DNA from: Acanthosepion esculentum | Taxonomy: Eukaryota; Mollusca; Cephalopoda; Sepiida; Sepiidae | DNA: 64,000 nucleotides | Reading direction: 5' to 3' | Assembly (NCBI GenBank): GCA_964036315.1 | Contig: OZ038511.1 | Span: 1,293,126-1,357,125, forward strand | Shown here: positions 43,440-55,491 of the stretch, one piece after another | How positions within the stretch are numbered: the first letter of the stretch is position 1 | Layout of the letters: each line of letters starts with the position of its first letter | Translations under genes and position numbers: made by a program | Notes under the pieces: generated by a model | Seen by the model: the letters and a program-made list of their open reading frames with translations, nothing else | What the model was told of the DNA's origin: nothing | Databases searched by the model: none

Positions 43440-43850
43440 TAGAAATTCTTCTGGGAAGCCATATTTAGCATTCCAGATTTGAATGAGCCGGATTTATCTG
43501 CTATGTCACGAGTGAGAACACATTTCTCTCAAACAGGACACAGCAAGCCATGGGTTTTTCTCAATATGATTGCGAGCTGGAGATAATTTTCTATATCTGA
43601 TGAAGATATATCAAAAGCAAATAGTGCCATGGGCTAGTAGGCTGCACTATGTGGCAGCTGCTTGGGGGAGGCAGATTTAACCTCAGCCTGGGCCAAGGGG
43701 CCAGGGCTAAAAAAAGCATCTGTTTTTGACTGTTTGACTCTTGGAAGCTGACTGACTGATGAGTCACTTTTGTCACTCTATGAAGTGACATCACTAAGCA
43801 GCTGTCACATGATCTATGTGACTTCATCTAACAAAGGGAGATAATCACCT
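43440..43850. promoter_or_regulatory. Less AT-rich noncoding block with bZIP-type sites
   Basis: About 400 bp visibly richer in G+C than its surroundings. It has GGGGGAGGCAG and GGGCCAAGGGGCCAGGGC, a perfect AP-1 core TGAGTCA at 43759-43765, and GTCAC or its complement repeated at about 43762, 43772, 43784, 43805 and 43818. An E-box CAGCTG lies at 43799. The reading frame here (43827-43591, minus) shows no motif. It could be an enhancer or a short unique conserved element; function is inference. Confidence 0.25.
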
Positions 43851-43859
43851 TTTGTATCC

Positions 43860-46200
43860 CTACAATAACAAAAATTAAGAATAAAAATCATAATTTATAA
43901 AATAAATCTTTCAAATTTATTATTTTTAATATTTTGTCTGTAACTGAAAATATAAGTGATATGTTCATCTTTCATGTATATAGAATTTATGCTAAGGAAA
44001 TGGATCCATGGGTAATAAGTTAACTTTTCAGATTGAAATCATTTTGTTTAGAACAAGTTAATACACCTTGTGCTGATCACAATTAACTTTATACAAACTA
44101 TCAAAGAAACCACATCTCACTACAATTGTACATAATACTGTGTATCAATGTAGAACTGATCTCACCTCGTTTTTGAGTTTAAGCTGTTTTCCCCCTATAT
44201 TCAGGCATTTATTTTAAATGTCTTTCAAGATTTATTTTTGTTACAGAAACTGTAGCAACAGAGTAAGTCTCCTGAAAGAAAATTTACTTGCATAACCTAA
44301 AAAGATTAAATTTCAAAGTTGAAAATTTTTGGTTTTAAATCAGTCAAGTAACATTCAAAATATTTAATGAAGTTAAAAATCTTAATTTATAGTTTCTTGA
44401 CAGTAGATCATAAACTTTCAAAAATATATGATTTATTTGGAGTCATTCTTTTAGTCTTGAGAGTTTAGGAAGAAACAATAGTGATCAGTTTGGTCTTCAG
44501 AAATTTCAATGTAGGAAAGCATTTCCATCAAGTTTTTCTCTTTTCAGCAAAAACATCTTACAAAAATGGAAACAAATTGCAAATAATTCAAGTCAAAACA
44601 CTTTTTGTGTGAATTAAATGTTTGTACTTGAATAAAAATATCAAAGTTGCAGGTGTTCAAACATTAAGGCATAAAAATAACATTGAAAATAAAAACTAAA
44701 GATCAGAAATATTTCTAAAAAAATGAAAAAATAATATTCAGACTGATTTTTTTAGCAAATCCTTAAGCAACAGAAAATCTCAGATCTTACAAAGCAAAAA
44801 AAAGTGAGTAAAAAATTCTAATGATTTTCTTTTTGGCTAAGAAAAGAAAGAAATTTGATCTTTCAACATCAGCAAATAAGATTCTGCATTTTTCGTATCA
44901 AATTTGTTGACATTTTACATGTAAAATAAGTTATTATTGCAGGATGATGGTGTTGAACAATTTGAAAAGAAAAGCCATACATTTTGCTTTCGATCATTTC
45001 TGAAAGGAGCTAAAAACAGAGAAAATATTTTTATAAGGAAAATGTTTTATTTATATTATATTGTCAAGTGTATTTCTGTTGAGGTAGGTATCTAAATCTT
45101 GCCATGAGAATCTAAAGTCAAAATGTTTTGATGACTAATTGAAATTAGTACATCTTTGTTTTATTAAAAAAAATAGTCATATGGGCAACCTCAGTGACAT
45201 TTCAGCAAAATCATTTGTTTATTGTGAAAGATTTCAAGAGACACTTTTTAATAATTGAAATTTATCTTATTCACTTTTCATAAAGAAGATATTTAATTCC
45301 TATAATAGGAGATGTTGTTCCATTGACTGGTTAATATGTTTATTTATTCAACAGGGAAAGTATTAAGAAATATTTGTGCAGCTGCTAATATTTAACTCTA
45401 AAAACATCTAGTTGCATAGCTACACTTGATCAATGAGTCAAGAGACATCTTCAATGATCAGCCATTTTGGAAGTAATATTTTAGCTTTCTATTTTAATAT
45501 GGTCAATCCTTTTAGCTCTTGAAGAAAGAGAAAATGAAAAGAATAAGAGAAAAAAATCAATATGGAATGTTAAAAGAGGCAAATGTAAGATTACTTATGA
45601 AAGAGGTACACATCTATGTTGACATAAATAACTTTCAGCTGCCAAAAAACCTGTAAAACAGAACTAAGTATCTGAAACAAAGTTGACCAAATTTTTCATT
45701 TTTTTTCCTACTGACAGTTGTACTTTGAATAAATCAAATTCTGATAAAACAATTTCTCTGCATTGCAAAGACTTCAAAATTAGGTGTTGAAATCCATGGA
45801 AACTTTATTTAGAACTATGGATTGAATCCTTACACATGGAAATCTTGTTCTAGATCCTCCAGTTGATTTTGATTCTGACCAAATCCCTCATCATTAATGT
45901 CATAAACTGAAAATAGAGAAGTATTTTAAATACTATGAAAATCAGAATTGATAAACTGAGTTCAAATCTTGGTCAGAGAAGTCAACATTACTTTTGCACA
46001 GATGCTTTATAAAACTGCACAAGCAACTCTCATATTTCTATACCCAATCCCATTACCAATCATTTTGGCTGTAGTTTTATAAATTATCATGGTGATTGGC
46101 AGTGTAAGTAACAAATAGGATGCTGCTGTATATATCTCCTTATAATCCAACAGCAGAAAATTAACCCTTGTCATCCACTACACGGCTGTGAACTAATGAC
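43860..46200. other. Gene-free AT-rich stretch
   Basis: No gene, RNA or repeat recognised. Confidence 0.55.
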
Positions 46201-46336
46201 AAAGAGACTCAAGTCAAGTGTAGTAGTAATATGTGTTGTGACGAAAGAAATGACTTACCCCGGAGATTGATACAAGCACGGATGTGTCTTGTGTGCAAAG
46301 TGCTGAAAAGAAAAGTGCTGGTCTTGTCTCTACGAG

Positions 46337-46552
46337 ATGGGATTTGCACATATGCAAATTCTGGCCTGCTTGAGGAAGCATAAAAGTGAGATGCTAAGAG
46401 CGAGAAAGAGACGTTTTTTCTTTCTTGGATGGATTACATTTGCTAGTCTGATGAATGGACTGACAGGAAAAAAGAAGGTGAGTGATGACACCCAACTGCC
46501 AATGCGAACAATTGCAAATCATGAAGCGTCTTCTAGTTTACCCCAATTTTGA
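46337..46552 (+). CDS. Unrecognised 71-residue ORF
   Basis: The frame starts at ATG 46337 in a locally less AT-rich segment. It is basic (KHKSEMLRARKRRFFFLGW) and ends QF*. An AAGGTGAGT at 46475-46483 is a good 5' splice donor match, so an exon ending near 46477 is possible. It lies directly upstream of the LINE at 46631 and could equally be that element's 5' region. I do not recognise it. Confidence 0.2.
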   Translation: MGFAHMQILACLRKHKSEMLRARKRRFFFLGWITFASLMNGLTGKKKVSDDTQLPMRTIANHEASSSLPQF

Positions 46553-46630
46553 AGATTCATGCACACTTAATGATCTTGTAACATTAACACCCCAGACATG
46601 TGCAACATTGGATGGGTGTAGTGTAGTAAT

Positions 46631-49200
46631 TTGATAAGAAAATCCAATAGATATAAAATTTTCAATCCCTCCAATTATGATTCATGTCATACTGAAACTA
46701 ACTTTATTTTTGTTGATTCTGGATTGATCTACTTCATGCACTTTCACCTTTGGTTATTGCACTCTGTTAACTATCTCTTCTTCCTTTACTTCTCTCCCTC
46801 TTATGAGACAAAACTTCTGATGATAGAGAAATGGATCTCACTCTCTCTCTCTCTACACTCATCTGTGAACATTTTTGTATTTGCTCATCACATCAAGTGG
46901 CTTAAGCATTCTAATGCTACTGACATTACAAGTATTCAGATTTTCTATTTTTCCATTGCTCAAACTCTTACACAAATAGTGGCTTTCCCTATTTGTTTCC
47001 CTAATAAATCTGATCAACATGCTTCCTTACTTGATTTGTTTCTTAACTGCTTGCCTACTTCTTGTTGAGATTTGCAACTCTGTCCTCTTGGGAATTTGGA
47101 TCATGCTGTAGTATCTGTTATTTCGTTTCAATCATCTATTAGATAGGAAGTTCCTTTTCACAAGGCCTCTTTCTGGTACCAGCATACTGATTGGAATTCA
47201 CTTCATGACTTTCTTCAAGATGCCTCTTTGACTGATATTCTTAACCTTCCTATAGAGAATTCTGCCAGTGAAGTTTCTTCTTGGGTCAAAGCTGGCATGG
47301 ATGCTTTTGTACCTTCTTGGTACCATGTGAAATCAAAACCTTATCCATGGTTCACACCAGCCAATTCAGCCACTATCGCCCACAGAAATCACTTTTTTCA
47401 GGTATTTCAGCAGGAGAGTTCCAATCTCAACAGATACCTATTCATAGCTGCATGTAATAAAGGTAAATGTGTCTTCAAAAGAACTAAGTCTTTGCCTTCT
47501 GAAAGAATGAGGCACTGTATACCCTCTAACAACTTTGGCTTTTATGACTACTGGAGGCTCTGTAATAGTGTATCAAATAAGAGTAAGTTTTCTATTGCTC
47601 CTCATGTCACCCAATTTAAGGTGATAACATACTCTACTGATAAAGCAGATTGTTTTGCCTGTAAATTCTCCTCAAACTCTACTTTTGACTAATCTAGAGT
47701 ATCCCTGCCTGACGTTTCACTTACTCGACTCCACTGGAGTATCCATGCTCAACTTCTCTTTTAGAACTGAGTCTGTTGAGTGATATGCATTTAACTCCTT
47801 CCATCGTTTCTGCTATCATCTCTAATCTGGATACCCACAAAGCATGTGGACATGATGGTATCCCTGTAATGGTCCTTAAGAAATGGGCTCACAAACTGGT
47901 TCCTATTCTCTATAAAATGTATAAAAAAAAAGGCTTGCTGCCTCTTGCTTTCCTGCTTGTTGGAAATACTTCTCTGTTGTTACAGTCTTTAAGAACTCAA
48001 GTGAACAGTGTGACCCTTTGAATTATCAGCCTATTAGCTTTCTACCTCTTTTTGGCAAACTACTAAAGACTCTAATCAACTCCGAATTGGTTAAACATCT
48101 TACATCACAGGGCCTTCTTTCTGATAAGCAATATGGCTTTCACTTTTCTAGGTTAACTACACATGTACTAATGATTGTTGTTGAAAGAATCTATCAAGAT
48201 TTAGATAAGAATGGTGTTTGACAGCTTTTGGCATACTGGTCTGCTTCATAAGTTGAAAGGCTATATTTCCAAATGAATTTTTGAATTGATTCAGTCTTTC
48301 TTATCAAATCAGAAAATGAAAGTTGTCCTGAATGGCCACTCTTCTAGATCATTTTGTACTAATGCAGGTATCCCCCAGGGCTCTATCCTTGGACCTACTT
48401 TGTTCTTAATTTTCAATAATGATCTTCCTCTATCAAGTTCTCAATTTGATAGCTAATAATAATATCTGATACTAACCTCCATGAGTAATTCATTATGCCT
48501 TTTTGGGCTTACATTCTTGGCTGACATGATGTAGAAAGATTATATTGAATTTATTGCTAGGTCTGCTGGTAAGAAGGTTGGTTCATTGTGTTGTGCTAGA
48601 CAATTATTCTCTCCTGAATCTATCTAAACATATTTATAAGTCTACCATTCATCCATACCTTGAATATTGCTGCCACATATTGTTCAATGCTCTTGCTGTA
48701 TATCTAAAGATTCTTGATAAAATCCAAAGAAGAATCAACAATATTATTGGTCCCAATCTGGCGTCTCAGCTTCAGTTACATCCTCACCGCCATAATACAG
48801 CTTCCCTCTGCCTATTCTATAAATACTTTCATGTTAATTGTTCTGATGAACTCTTCACTCTGGTACCTAGACTTTATGAATTTAAGCACAGTACTAGCTT
48901 GGCAGCAAGGTTTCATCATTTCAAAATTGAATTTGTTAAATGTAACCATAAATTCTATGTTAACATTTTCTTTTCTTGCCCTTCTCAATTGTGGAACTCT
49001 CTTCTGGCCTCATGCTTTCCAGCAACTTTGTTCTTCAAAAATTTAAATGCCATGTCTATCATTGTCCTCTGTCCTCTTGATTGCTTTTCTATTGTTCTCA
49101 CTCCTTAATAATGTTACTCTTTTTTCTTATTCTTTTACACTCAGTAAACCTTTGTGTCTTAGAGGCTCTACTGCTTTGTATGGATGGTGATATAATTAAA
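46631..49200 (+). pseudogene. Jockey/BS-like LINE, longest copy
   Basis: Endonuclease remnants at 46631-47068 include LHSVNYLFFLYFSPSY and FPNKSDQHASLLDLFLNC. A linker frame 47228-47692 follows. RT starts at 47776 (NLDTHKACGHDGIPVMVLKK) and continues NYQPISFLPLFGKLLK, LLSDKQYGFHFSR, a FWHTGLLHKLKG segment and NAGIPQGSILGPTLFLIF (RT motif B, about 48370). The YADD motif should follow but the sequence passes through stops and jumps to DYIEFIARS, so the catalytic aspartates are deleted. The 3' part is a 187-residue frame (48545-49108) with KSTIHPYLEYCCHILF, LDKIQRRINNIIGPNLA and FYKYFHVNCSDELF. The family is shared with 20480, 31540 and 59980. No poly-A tail was identified. Confidence 0.85.
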
Positions 49201-49209
49201 AAAAGAAAA

Positions 49210-50040
49210 AATTTGCTCATGTATTCAATCCTTACAGTGGAAATCTATGAGGAAAATAAACATTTTTGGTAGAATTCTGTAAAACTAAATTTGGATACAT
49301 ATATACTTTATAAAAGTTTGATTGCAGATATAAAAGAAGCTTTTTGGATGTATATAGGCAGCAAATGTTCATTCAAATAAGTTTTCTTATGTTTTTAATA
49401 CATTTTTCTTTTTGACAGATTTGTTTCTCTATTTGGCATTGCAGGTGTAAAGGAATTGTTCATTCTTGTTAAGGTACTGAGCTTTCAACTGCCTTTAGTT
49501 ATTATCAAGAAAGACAATTAGAGAAGTCTGTGTGGTAGTTTTCATCTTTGGAATAATGTGGAATTTTGAAAAGCTTCGAATCTTAGCAAGAATTAACAAA
49601 AACTGAGGACAGTTCTTTTACACTTTCAACACAAAGATATGGAATCTAATCAACTAATAAAATACTTGTTAAAAGTATAACAAACATAACTTTTCAGTTG
49701 TCTTGTGAAGATTTGTCTGCAAAACAATTTTTGAAGATATATTCTTGTTATTTTTATTTGAATATTTTAAGAGTTTTGATTGTACTTGGAAAGATGCTTT
49801 CAATTTTTAATCAAAATTTAAGAAGACTCTTCTGTGATTTTCCATTCATATCTATACCATTTTAATTAACTAGAAAGTAATTTAAACAAAACGGCTTATG
49901 GCTAATAGTGACCTTGATTTAACTTTGAAATTATCTCATAATATTTTGTGGAGCTCATGTAAGATAGTGAAAACATGTCAGTTAATATTATGGAGGTTTA
50001 TACTCATTAGTATGAAAAAAGTGTGTGAAATAATAATAAT
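49210..50040. other. Gene-free AT-rich stretch
   Basis: Nothing recognised. Confidence 0.5.
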
Positions 50041-50044
50041 AATG

Positions 50045-50046
<2 letters not shown>

Positions 50047-50099
<53 letters not shown>
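50047..50099. repeat. (AT)n microsatellite
   Basis: About 50 bp of AT preceded by AATAATAAT. Confidence 0.95.
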
Positions 50100-50101
<2 letters not shown>

Positions 50102-50104
50102 CAA

Positions 50105-51225
50105 ACTAAGATTGAGTAAATGAAGAACAAAATGGAAAAATAAATAAAAGAAGGAATTATGATACATAAAATGAACAAAATTCTGTTTCTCTTTCTTTTG
50201 CTTTTAGTAAAGCTGTTTCTCTTTATTTCATAAAACAAAACATCCTCTTTTCAATTAAAATATTGTAAAGTGACTTTAATATTTTATTCCAATGTTTTCA
50301 GTTTCGTAATTTGTTGGAAGGAAAATTAGATGAATAGTTTTTCAAACGTAGAAAATATAAATTTAGAATTGAAACTTAAAAAATTAATCTTCCAGATATT
50401 TCCTCATCAAAAAGTGATACATTTTGGTTTTCTATCTCTTATTTCTTCAACTCTATCCAGTGAATGAAAATAATTTTTGTTTCTTACACAATCTGAAACA
50501 TTTAACCTTTTTGTCTCTTCAAATTCTGATATTTAAAAAAATATTTCATAAATGTCAATTGTTTCCATAGCATAAACTTATAATCTCAAATTCTCATATA
50601 TTGGGTAGAGATAATTGATATGAGTGAATGAATTTATCTTCTGCACAAATATTTGATAACTGTGTCTGGAGTGCATATCTTTTTCTATTACCAGAATGAG
50701 TAACAAATTTGCTTGCAACTAATTAAATAAAATTGAAAATTAAGTTGAAATTTTCATCAACGTAACTAATGTCTGTTTATTTCCTTAAAAAAGGCATGAC
50801 TACAACTTTTTCATGCTGTATCTGCCAGCCAACTTTTGTCTCATGTCTGGCTGAAAACGATAATATTCAGTTAGATATTTCAGATATTTCTGTGTTATCC
50901 ACAGCGGTTGATTTGTCTAAAGTTTTGAAATGAGAAGTTTTCACTATTTAAAGGTTTTGAAAATTGTATCTTTATTTCAGCTGGTTAATTTTATGGTCTT
51001 TTTCAAGTGAACTTTTCTTCTTGTCATAATCCACTTCATTTGCATCCTAAGCATTTTCTGTATTTGAAATAGTTGTTCAAATCTGACGTTTTTTCTGTTT
51101 AATTTCTGAAAACTTAGGTGTAATTAAAATATAAGAATTGCCAATTCCATTGATAAGAAGCAAAACTAATTTGTTCTATTTCAAAACGCATTTAATGTCT
51201 CTGGTGAGATATAGTAATAAGCTTT
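50105..51225. other. Gene-free AT-rich stretch
   Basis: Nothing recognised. Confidence 0.5.
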
Positions 51226-51229
51226 TGGC

Positions 51230-51490
51230 ATTTCAGCTTGGTGTAATGGTTAGCAAGCTAGTCTAGCAAATCATTAATACTGTGTGTAGTAACTTTGATC
51301 TTCACTGGGTGAGCCACACTTGTCTTGTGTAAGCTTAGCTAAGCTTCATGAATAACTATTATTATAAGTCTTGGCTATTAATTAAATAGTAGGGGAGACT
51401 GGTCTATCTAGCCATGGTTGGCAACCAGTCTAGGAGAAGGGCACCTCTGAATTTTAAAACTGAATGTAGTCTTGACAAAGCACATTCTAT
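51230..51490 (+). mobile_element. tRNA-derived SINE, second type
   Basis: The head reads AGCTTGGTGTAATGGTTAGC (A-box type) and, about 55 bp on, AACTTTGATCTTCACTGGG (B-box region). The body has GGCTATTAATTAAATAGTAG, GGTCTATCTAGCCATGGTTG, CAACCAGTCTAGGAGAAGGG and CTCTGAATTTTAAAACTG. The last parts correspond to the body of the 5266 and 28110 copies. The head differs from 5266, so it may be another subfamily. Confidence 0.7.
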
Positions 51491-51679
51491 GCAGCTAACA
51501 AAAGTGTCTCCACATTCACAATAATTCTATGATCTCAACTGTGATCGATGTGATGATAGATGAATCTTGGAAGTCAACTCTTTACTATAAAAATGTCATA
51601 CTCTCATTGGTAGAAAATGACCATGAACACTAAACAGCAACTTAAAACTTCCTGAGTAATGTCTAACTATGCCTAGAAA

Positions 51680-52084
51680 TTATCCTTTTGAAAAATCTTT
51701 CACATAATCAGAGACAATAGAGGAAATTATTGTAAGGTGACATGAAATTATATGGAATATGACCCCAATTTTTTGAACTGGAATGAAATGGAAATTATCT
51801 TCTGCATGAGAAATTTTCCTTGGCTGCAGGAAAAAGAACCTTGAATCTTTTATTCCAAATTTGGATGGAGCAGCAGCAGCAGAATGCCAAGGGGTAACAT
51901 TGAAAATAATGCAATTATGGCCTTGCAATGAGAGAGTTGAGATTTCTTTCATTCTCAACATTTGGAACTGAAAATTTGCAACAGCAGCAGCAGCTAAATT
52001 TCTGCAACTGTTATAAAGGCAAGGAGGAGCAATATATGTAATACAAGTATCACTACTATGATTTGCTTTTAACCCCTTCTTCAC
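51680..52084 (-). CDS. Unrecognised 134-residue ORF, doubtful
   Basis: The longest motif-free frame in the window. It includes two Ala runs encoded by GCTGCTGCTGCT units (AAAAV and SAAAAP), that is, two CAG/CTG triplet patches at 51871-51883 and 51980-51992. There is no signal peptide, domain or similarity that I recognise. The opposite strand is also fairly open. Chance is likely. Confidence 0.15.
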   Translation of the reverse strand: MKKGLKANHSSDTCITYIAPPCLYNSCRNLAAAAVANFQFQMLRMKEISTLSLQGHNCIIFNVTPWHSAAAAPSKFGIKDSRFFFLQPRKISHAEDNFHFIPVQKIGVIFHIISCHLTIISSIVSDYVKDFSKG

Positions 52085-52094
52085 TTCCTAAGAA

Positions 52095-52550
52095 TACCAA
52101 ACCAAAGATACTGTTGAAGAAGCAGAAATAAAACTAAGTGGCATGAATTGTAAAAATGAACACATTATGTATCAAGAATTAGATTCTTTGGGCTAACAGA
52201 CCTGAAATGTTTGATCAGCAGAGACAAGGACATTAATAAGAATACAGAAAATCTTGAGATAATTTTGGTAGGTTTCTCATTATAAGAATGAAAGAAGGCT
52301 GTGTATTCTCCATCAGGCAAACATGACAAAGAAGAGAAAAACTAACAGCGGCAACCAGGAACACCAACTGAAAAAATGACAACAAAGGATTTGTAAAATA
52401 TAATACCCCAAAATAGAAAGAAAAACAACATGATAACAAAGTTAAAAGAATCTGTACATAGGATATGTTAAATATGAAACAGACTCACTGATGATTATTC
52501 TGCAAGAGAGTATTTGGACAAATTAGCCAAATCAAAAATTAATTGGATAT
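52095..52550. other. Gene-free stretch
   Basis: Nothing recognised beyond short AT-rich frames. Confidence 0.5.
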
Positions 52551-52559
52551 CAGAATAAG

Positions 52560-52790
52560 TATGAAGAAAAAGAGAGATGAAGGTGATATCTATTCTAAAA
52601 AGATGCTTGATTCTGTTCATAAGAGAATACAAAAGTAGATATAAGTGGGTGTTAACAGTGATTCTTTGAGAATTATATAGAAAACATTAGATATAATTAT
52701 ACAAAAATGGTATGAGCACAAGCCAGAAGTTTTCTTTGAAATATAAAAATAAGTAGCTTTTGATCAGGAAATCAGATTGAGTTGTAGCTG
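52560..52790 (+). pseudogene. Possible LINE RT fragment
   Basis: KKMLDSVHKRIQK (where AFDSV normally stands), then a KTLDIIIQKWYEHKPEVF-like segment, loosely follow the spacing between RT motifs A and B of RTE/L1-type LINEs. The match is weak and needs frameshifts. Confidence 0.2.
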
Positions 52791-52814
52791 ACAATAATTT
52801 TAAACAGCAATCCA

Positions 52815-53620
52815 TTACACACTGATGTGCCAAAAATCTTGGGTTAGCAGTATGTAAGGGTAATGTTAAGTGGCACCACTTTACCTTGATAATATATAAA
52901 TTCTTAAATCTAAATCAATTTTGCTCTGATATGTGGTGAGACAATGGGAACACTGGCTAAGTTGATCATCGCTAGGCAGCATGAATTATTGGAATTCAAA
53001 TTAGCCATGTTAGTGAATGCTAAATGGATGGAATATTCTCCTTTTGAAATTGTGGGGATATTTGATATCCTGCACTCTATAGACCATATGTATACTGGAA
53101 ATATTTGAGAGAAGGTATTACCACCCACTGACCAGAACCATTTAGTTAGAATTGTCTGCAGTCACAGACAAGTGACATTAACTCTAATCCTGTCTATATT
53201 CAATACAGGAGGTATCAGACACATATCTAACAGGTTGGCTCATCTTTAGACCTTGTAAACATGATGATACTGGGTATATATTCCTTTATTAATGCTCATG
53301 ATTTAGTTAATTGCAACTTGGAGGACTGGTGGGCACCAAAGAGTCATGGTCTTAGTTGTTTCATACTGATGGTAGGCTTTGGGTATGTCACAGATCCCAT
53401 GAAATCATGGACCCTAGTTGCCAACATGGCAACATGTGGATTGGTGGTGATTTCATAATGGTGTGGAGTGTATTCACATGGCATGGGTTGGGTCTGCCAA
53501 AACACATCATTGACTGATGGCTGTTATGTTTCACTGCTTCATACTAATTTTCACCTATTCAAGGACTTCATGTACTTCAACAATGTTTCAATAGGATAAC
53601 GTATCACTGGGCTCAAGTTA
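52815..53620 (+). pseudogene. Tc1-like transposon remnant
   Basis: A TIR-like ACACTGATGTGCCAAAAATC starts at 52819. Translation gives a helix-turn-helix region (YSPFEIVGIFDIPHS, near 53034), CSHRQVTLTLILSIFNTGG (about 53160-53215), and, after a gap, GDFIMVWSVFTWHGLG (about 53445-53490). The last matches the GGxxMVWGxxSxxGxG segment before the second catalytic Asp of Tc1 enzymes. A LLHTNFHLFKDFMYFNN-like segment follows. Catalytic residues cannot be confirmed, and many stops show decay. It differs from the Tc1 at 16033, so it is a separate family. Confidence 0.5.
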
Positions 53621-55200
53621 CTCAAAAATGAATTTTAGCATGCCAGTATACATGGCTTTCCTTACACTGGTGCCCTTATTTTGGTTTTTGTCATCTCAGT
53701 ATTTCAGATTTTTTACTTTCCAACTATCTTCAAGTGTCTGTTAGTAATTGTCTAAAAATTTCAAGAGACATAACCAACACTTTTATCCACTATGCTTAAT
53801 CAGATAGTCATGAGTTCAGTTCCTGGAGTGTGGCGTATCAAAAGTCAGATATATTTTGGCTCAGTGAAAAAGACTAGTGACATTACAACAATAAAATAAC
53901 TAGGAAGAATGAAATATTTTGAGATTCCTCATGGCATGTAGAGTAGAATGTAAACAGTCTATTAGCATAAACTGTATAAAGGGTTTGGTTAAAAATCCCT
54001 GATAGGTTGTCAATTAGGATAGAAATCTGAAAAAATAAAACAGTACAATATTCAAAACATTGTGAAATTAACAACCAAGATAAGGATATTAGTCTAAGTA
54101 AATTAGTGCATGATAATGGTAATTCTTTATTCCAAAAATGCAGATAAAAATTATCAAAATGTAGTTCACCAGTGACAGAAATTGTAGGATACGGGTGAAT
54201 GGTTGTGCCTATAAACATTAGTGTTCTGGAAATGTTCTTAAAGACACATTAAAAGAGACTAGTGCATTTAGGAATGTGGGATAAAATTGAATCATTGTAG
54301 ACTCTCTTCCCTAATCAAGTTAGCAAGAATAGTGTGGAAAGTCCTGGAGACTTAGAGACTTGATATGAAAATGTCTCTAGTCCTAAAATTCATACAATAG
54401 TAATAATGCTTAGTCTAACACCATCTCCATCACTTCAATTTCATTAACAATTCTCTTATTAAAAATAATCATTTGTAAACAAAAAAATTGGCATAGAAAT
54501 TTTTCCAACACTGCTTACTGCCAGTATTCCTTTTGTCTAAAAATTGCAGCAAAGGAAATTTATTAACCTCCCAAAATAAGCAAAAACTGTTGGTAATCAA
54601 TTTTATTATCAGGTTTTCCCAATGCTCTCAACTATTCATTGAGATTTATTACATTCTATTCCCCTTTCCAGAGTTTTCCCATTTCCCTGGTCAGTCAGAA
54701 AAATGATGTAAATAATAAAAAGTTCTGCAGTTGAAAACTGAAAAAGGCCCTTCAAAAGCCAACAAGCAAATGTGAAATAAACAAACTTTCCTGTTTCAGT
54801 GGTAAGCAAAGCAATTACTTTTTGAGTTTTCCAAAGTTCAAATTCTCATTCTCTTCTTTTTGATTGTATAAAAACATTCAGACTATTATATTCAACTTGC
54901 TTTTATTAAATTCTCTTAAACATTTACTTATTTCTATTTTGTTCTCTCAAATTACATAGGGAATCACACTGATTTGTATAAAACAGAAAATAAAAGTGTA
55001 TACAGACAATTATTGTTTCTGTATAAAATTAGTTAATTATGGAGAATTTTTGACTAACATTTTAAATGAGGTTTTATTATTTCTCGAAAGAAAAATCTTT
55101 AGGTTTTATAAAGAACACTAAAAAAGAAAAATAATCAGCAGTAAAACCACAAATATGAATAAATATTAAATAAAGAAGAGTAAATTTTATTGTCATTATA

Positions 55201-55240
55201 TAATTACATGTGACTGAAGAATAATTACATGTGACTGAAG
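55201..55240. repeat. Two tandem copies of a 19-bp unit
   Basis: TAATTACATGTGACTGAAG at 55201-55219 and again at 55222-55240. Confidence 0.9.
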
Positions 55241-55466
55241 GGTCCCCTTCATCAGGAATTATATTTTCACTTTCCTTTTTCTGAAATAATTCCAGATCAT
55301 ATTTATTTTAATAAAAAGATTTCATAATTTGTTTCATTTTACTTATTCAACTAATTAATTGTCCCTAATGAGTTCTTGCCAGAAATGTTTTTGTAAATTT
55401 TTATGTTTTACACAAAATACAAAGGAAACCTATTATTAAAAAATGTTTTGCTCTGAGCATAAAACA

Positions 55467-55491
55467 AACACACACACACACACACACACAC
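55467..55491. repeat. (AC)n microsatellite
   Basis: Twelve AC units. Confidence 0.95.

Noticed and set aside
55222..55260. CCTGATGAAGGGGACC on the minus strand as a hammerhead
   Set aside because: Only the CTGATGA box is present; no GAAA follows after a stem, so there is no ribozyme fold.
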